A stretch of 64,000 nucleotides of DNA, from the NCBI RefSeq assembly GCF_001182785.1, contig NZ_CP012100.1:372001-436000 (forward strand), given 5' to 3'. Source of the DNA: Bacillus thuringiensis (GTDB lineage Bacteria; Bacillota; Bacilli; Bacillales; Bacillaceae_G). A program made the translations under genes and the position numbers. Position 1 is the first letter of the stretch. Each line of letters opens with the position of its first letter. The notes beneath the pieces are model-generated. The model saw nothing but the letters and a program-made list of their open reading frames with translations, was not told the DNA's origin and ran no database searches. Shown here piece after piece: positions 61,083-64,000 of the stretch.

Positions 61083-62273
61083 ATGCCAAATGAATTGAAA
61101 AATGTAGAAATTAGTTATGTTTCATTAGTAACAAAGGGGGCTAATGGTAGGCCATTTGCAATTATGAAGGGTATGAACATGAATGGCTCTAACGTTTTGA
61201 AAAATGTCCCTATTTTAAAGAGGGAAGATGAAAAACAACTTGTAACAGGGGTTGTTTATGAACCAAATATAGAAGATGCACATGGTGATATTATGACGGC
61301 TGAAGAAATTGAAAGAGCGGCTTATAATTTTTTGGAGAAATATAGATACATAGATAAAAACCATGACGAGTTGGCAGGAAAAGGAACGGTAGTAGAAAGC
61401 TGGATTTCTAAAAATAATACGGTTGTTGGGAAACAAAATATTAAAAAAGGAACATGGCTTATGACTGTTCGAGTAGACGATAGTGAAACATGGAAAGAGA
61501 TCAAAAAAGGGAAAATCACAGGCTTTTCGATGGGAGGGGTTGGAGAAAGAATGGAGATGCCACAAATGGATGAGTTTACACAAGATGAGAAAGGTGTAAT
61601 TCGTAAGATGTTTAATTTTTTCAAGTCACATTATGACGAGGAACAAACTCAGGAGATGGATAATCAGTCATTAAATAGTAAACAAAGCTCTAAGATGCAA
61701 AAGGTATTTAATTTGTTTGAAGATGTATTTTATGTTGGGATTTGGGAGGGAAATGTAGATATTAAGCAGATGGTTTCCACCTTAGATGAAATGAAGGACA
61801 TTTTAAATACAATGAAGGGTGGTGATACAGATTTCTCGCCGGAAGATATTACTATTAATTCCATAAATGAAGTAGGCAAAATCTTATATAAGAAAAATGA
61901 TAAAAAATTTGATGAAATAATTTCTTTGATGAACCAAATTAAAGAAAATAAGTTACAAAAAAACGCAGATCAAAATTCAGATGAGATTGCAGACATTGTA
62001 AAGAGAGAAATGGGTCCTTTTCTTGAGAGATTACAGGAGTTGGAAGAACAGTTAAATAAAGAACTTGAATCAACTCATGATACTAATGAATTAGAAAATG
62101 ACAGAGAATCTAAAAAGACAAGTGAATTTATTCAGAAGGTAATAGACCCCATTTCAAAGAGACTTGAAGTAATTGAGCGATCAGCACAAGTTCGTAAAAG
62201 TCTTGGGGCTGATGCCAAACCAACAAACGAGATGAGAAAACCAGTAAATAAATGGGTAGGATTAGATCTATAA
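61083..62273 (+). CDS. XkdF-like putative prohead protease
   Basis: 396 residues. The N-terminal 180 residues match the XkdF serine-protease-like domain: ISYVSLVTKGANGRPFAIMK, LVTGVVYEPNIEDAHGDIMT, YIDKNHDELAGKGTVVESWI and GKITGFSMGGVGER. The remaining half is coiled coil (about 280-365) and may act as scaffold for head assembly, as in other protease-scaffold fusions. It lies between portal and capsid as expected. No ribosome site is strong, but the ATG fits the spacing. Confidence 0.85.
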   Translation: MPNELKNVEISYVSLVTKGANGRPFAIMKGMNMNGSNVLKNVPILKREDEKQLVTGVVYEPNIEDAHGDIMTAEEIERAAYNFLEKYRYIDKNHDELAGKGTVVESWISKNNTVVGKQNIKKGTWLMTVRVDDSETWKEIKKGKITGFSMGGVGERMEMPQMDEFTQDEKGVIRKMFNFFKSHYDEEQTQEMDNQSLNSKQSSKMQKVFNLFEDVFYVGIWEGNVDIKQMVSTLDEMKDILNTMKGGDTDFSPEDITINSINEVGKILYKKNDKKFDEIISLMNQIKENKLQKNADQNSDEIADIVKREMGPFLERLQELEEQLNKELESTHDTNELENDRESKKTSEFIQKVIDPISKRLEVIERSAQVRKSLGADAKPTNEMRKPVNKWVGLDL

Positions 62274-62293
62274 AGATAAGGAGAAATGAATCT

Positions 62294-63274
62294 ATGAATA
62301 ATAAAGAATTATTAGCACGTATTGAACGAATTGAAAAGAGTACAATGACAACAGGAGGAATGAAAGCGGGGCTATTATATCCGGAACAAAGTAAAGAATT
62401 TTTCCGAATGGTATTTGATGCAACTCCATTTTCTCAATTGCATCGCAAAGAGATTCGTAAAGCGAAAAAAGGTGAATTAGATAAAATTGCAATCGGTGGT
62501 CGAATTTTACGTAGGAAAATGGAAAATAGTGATGATGGCTATCGAGCGGGTGTAGAAACGTCGAAAGTTGAATATGATACAGTTTCTATTCGTTTACCAT
62601 GGGAGATTACGGAGGAGCTACTTCGAGAAAATATCGAAGGTGAAGGATATGAAGATACTGTTATGACATTAATGTCAACTCAGTTAGGTATTGACCTTGA
62701 AGATCTTCATTGGAATGGGGATGTAACTTCAGAAGATCCATTTCTTCAAATTAATGATGGCTGGTTAAAACAAATTAAACAATCAAGTAAATCTCATATT
62801 GTCGATCATTTTAAATTAGTGACGGGAACGGGAGATGCTGAAGCTAGCGCCGGATTTAGTAAAGACTCAATCTTTAATTTATCTAAGGCGATGCCTAATA
62901 AATATAAAAATGAAGGTTTAAAGTGGATTATGTCACCTGCTCGTAGAGAGAAGTGGATTGAATATTTAACAACTCGTTCAACTGGCTTAGGTGATGCTGC
63001 GTTATTAGGTACAGGGGATCAAGTTAATAAGCCGTTAGGGTATGAGATTGTTACAGTTCCTTCTCTTCAAGATGATGTAATTATTTTTGCAGATCCTAAA
63101 AACTTTATTGCGGTAAATACGTATGACACGCGAGTTCGTAAGACTGTAGAAGGTAAATCTGCTGTTATGGAAGATAAGCGATTCTATGTTATTCATTTGG
63201 ATGATGATGCAGTTATTCAAGAAATGGACGCAGTAGCAATTCTTACTAATATACCTGATAAATTTGGAAATTAA
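62294..63274 (+). CDS. Phage major capsid protein
   Basis: 326 residues from the ATG (MNNKELLARIERIEK) behind AAGGAGA; the frame is open further upstream but overlaps the protease. HK97-fold marks: EFFRMVFDATPFSQLHRKEI, TSKVEYDTVSIRLPWEITEE, GIDLEDLHWNGDVTSEDPFL, KWIMSPARREKWIEYLTTR and VNKPLGYEIVTVPSL. It is XkdG-like. Complete, so structural genes beyond the terminase are intact here. Confidence 0.88.
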   Translation: MNNKELLARIERIEKSTMTTGGMKAGLLYPEQSKEFFRMVFDATPFSQLHRKEIRKAKKGELDKIAIGGRILRRKMENSDDGYRAGVETSKVEYDTVSIRLPWEITEELLRENIEGEGYEDTVMTLMSTQLGIDLEDLHWNGDVTSEDPFLQINDGWLKQIKQSSKSHIVDHFKLVTGTGDAEASAGFSKDSIFNLSKAMPNKYKNEGLKWIMSPARREKWIEYLTTRSTGLGDAALLGTGDQVNKPLGYEIVTVPSLQDDVIIFADPKNFIAVNTYDTRVRKTVEGKSAVMEDKRFYVIHLDDDAVIQEMDAVAILTNIPDKFGN

Positions 63275-63290
63275 GTAAGGTAATTTGCAT

Positions 63291-63455
63291 ATGAAGATTA
63301 TAGAATTAAAACTAGGCGGTACATATACTGCATATGGCTATACTTTTTTTAACGGAGTAAAGGAAAAGGTTGCAAATGAGAAAGCAAACTATTTACTAAG
63401 TACAGGACATTTTAAGTTAATAGATAGTATAGAGGTTAAAAAGAAAGAGAAGTAA
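63291..63455 (+). CDS. Small phage protein (YqbF-like)
   Basis: 54 residues, MKIIELKLGGTYTAYGYTFF then NGVKEKVANEKANYLLSTGH and a Lys-rich end. It has the length and pattern of the small proteins after the capsid gene in skin/PBSX elements (N-terminal part of YqbF), with a central turn followed by 'YLLSTGHFK'. The ribosome site is weak (AAGGTAA). Probably a head or neck accessory factor. Confidence 0.65.
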   Translation: MKIIELKLGGTYTAYGYTFFNGVKEKVANEKANYLLSTGHFKLIDSIEVKKKEK

Positions 63456-63468
63456 AAGAGGTGGAAGG

Positions 63469-64000
63469 ATGGAAATTACTGTACAGGACATAAAGAACAG
63501 GGTAAATGTTCAACGAATGCCCGATACGGTAATCCAGGAGCTCATTAGTCAATATGAATTGATTACTAAAAACTATTTGAGAAGTAAGCCAAGTAACCCA
63601 ATGAAAGAGAAAGTTAGAACAAGTAAATTGGCTTGGCTTTCTTTTCGAGCAGAAAATTTGATCAAGGTAATCCATATTGGTTCTGGAGAAGAAGTTACCA
63701 GTTCAGTTTTTTCTGATGGTTGCACTGTATATGGTTTAAGTGAGAATCAATTATATGAATTTGAGTATACCATACAAGATTATGATGGGCTTTTGACTTT
63801 AATGAAAAAATGCATCATCGATATGACGTGTTATGCGGTAATTCGAACAAATCTACAATATGAAAATATGAAAAAATCAGCAAATATCGGAGATTATTCA
63901 TATGAAATAAATATTGAATCGCTAGATGAAGAAACTGTTAATAAAAAGATTTTAAAAGTATTAAAAAAATACCGAAGTAGAAACCCTTTAATAGCATTAT
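63469..64000 (+). CDS. Phage head-tail connector-region protein, partial
   Basis: Open from ATG 63469 (GAGGTGGAAGG upstream) to the end of the window: 177 codons and no stop. It starts MEITVQDIKNRVNVQRMPDT and has a mixed helical composition, with SKPSNPMKEKVRTSKLAWLS and CTVYGLSENQLYEFEYTIQD later. Position after the capsid gene suggests a head completion or connector protein. I do not recognise the family with certainty. It is cut by the window border, not truncated in nature as far as can be seen. Confidence 0.6.
   Translation, partial: MEITVQDIKNRVNVQRMPDTVIQELISQYELITKNYLRSKPSNPMKEKVRTSKLAWLSFRAENLIKVIHIGSGEEVTSSVFSDGCTVYGLSENQLYEFEYTIQDYDGLLTLMKKCIIDMTCYAVIRTNLQYENMKKSANIGDYSYEINIESLDEETVNKKILKVLKKYRSRNPLIAL

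Overview
The window reads as Bacillus cereus group DNA (B. cereus / thuringiensis / anthracis type). It is AT-rich, with strong AGGAGG-type ribosome binding sites. It carries an alpha/beta small acid-soluble spore protein behind a sigma-G promoter, an RsfA-type prespore regulator, Rpn, YxeA and DUF3221 proteins, a PagR-like ArsR repressor and a PBSX-like prophage. All identifications come from reading the sequence; no database search was run. It is an accessory, mosaic region: there are two IS200/IS605 elements, many gene fragments, and no rRNA or tRNA gene was seen.

Layout. 0-3.2 kb: a membrane protein, then an rpn gene cut into two pieces around a complete tnpA-tnpB element with a loss of target DNA. 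4-6.4 kb: small hypothetical proteins and a LysM/SleB-like cell-wall hydrolase. 6.4-9.1 kb: a plasmid- or ICE-like module (XRE regulator, repeat array, small membrane protein, FtsK-like ATPase, replication-relaxation protein). 9.3-10.8 kb: a YxeA lipoprotein and a membrane-anchored muramidase. 11-18 kb: a cell-envelope stress locus with an OmpR-type regulator and kinase, short ORFs, an HtrA protease and a MacB/FtsX-type ABC transporter; a shared promoter motif appears three times. 18.1-20.6 kb: a second tnpA-tnpB element and decayed genes, including a remnant YxeA copy. 20.9-22.6 kb: a lipoprotein and a GNAT acetyltransferase.

23.2-34.0 kb is the most interesting part: a tightly packed operon (nucleotide-sugar dehydrogenase, two DegT aminotransferases, an SDR, a FemAB/GNAT-like transferase, WbqC, a PIG-L deacetylase and a TIM-barrel isomerase). 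It is followed by a secreted M28 peptidase and an MFS exporter. It holds no recognisable glycosyltransferase, flippase or polymerase. It may therefore make a small exported amino-sugar conjugate rather than a surface polysaccharide; this is inference.

34-44 kb: RsfA-like regulator, MntA-HepT toxin-antitoxin pair, a chemoreceptor with a degenerate signalling tip, SASP, a broken HU gene, and a TetR-controlled cassette (MFS pump, luciferase-like monooxygenase, alpha/beta hydrolase). 45.7-51.4 kb: a secreted S8 protease with Fn3 and chitin-binding domains, a DUF3221 protein, a PagR-like repressor and several relics. 51.5 kb to the end: left part of a PBSX-like prophage with a well-defined CI/Cro-type switch (five copies of one operator), replication genes, ArpU and sigma-like late regulators, terminase, portal, XkdF-like protease and major capsid protein. 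The large terminase gene is frameshifted, so the prophage is probably defective unless the shift is programmed or an assembly error. No integrase lies at the left edge.
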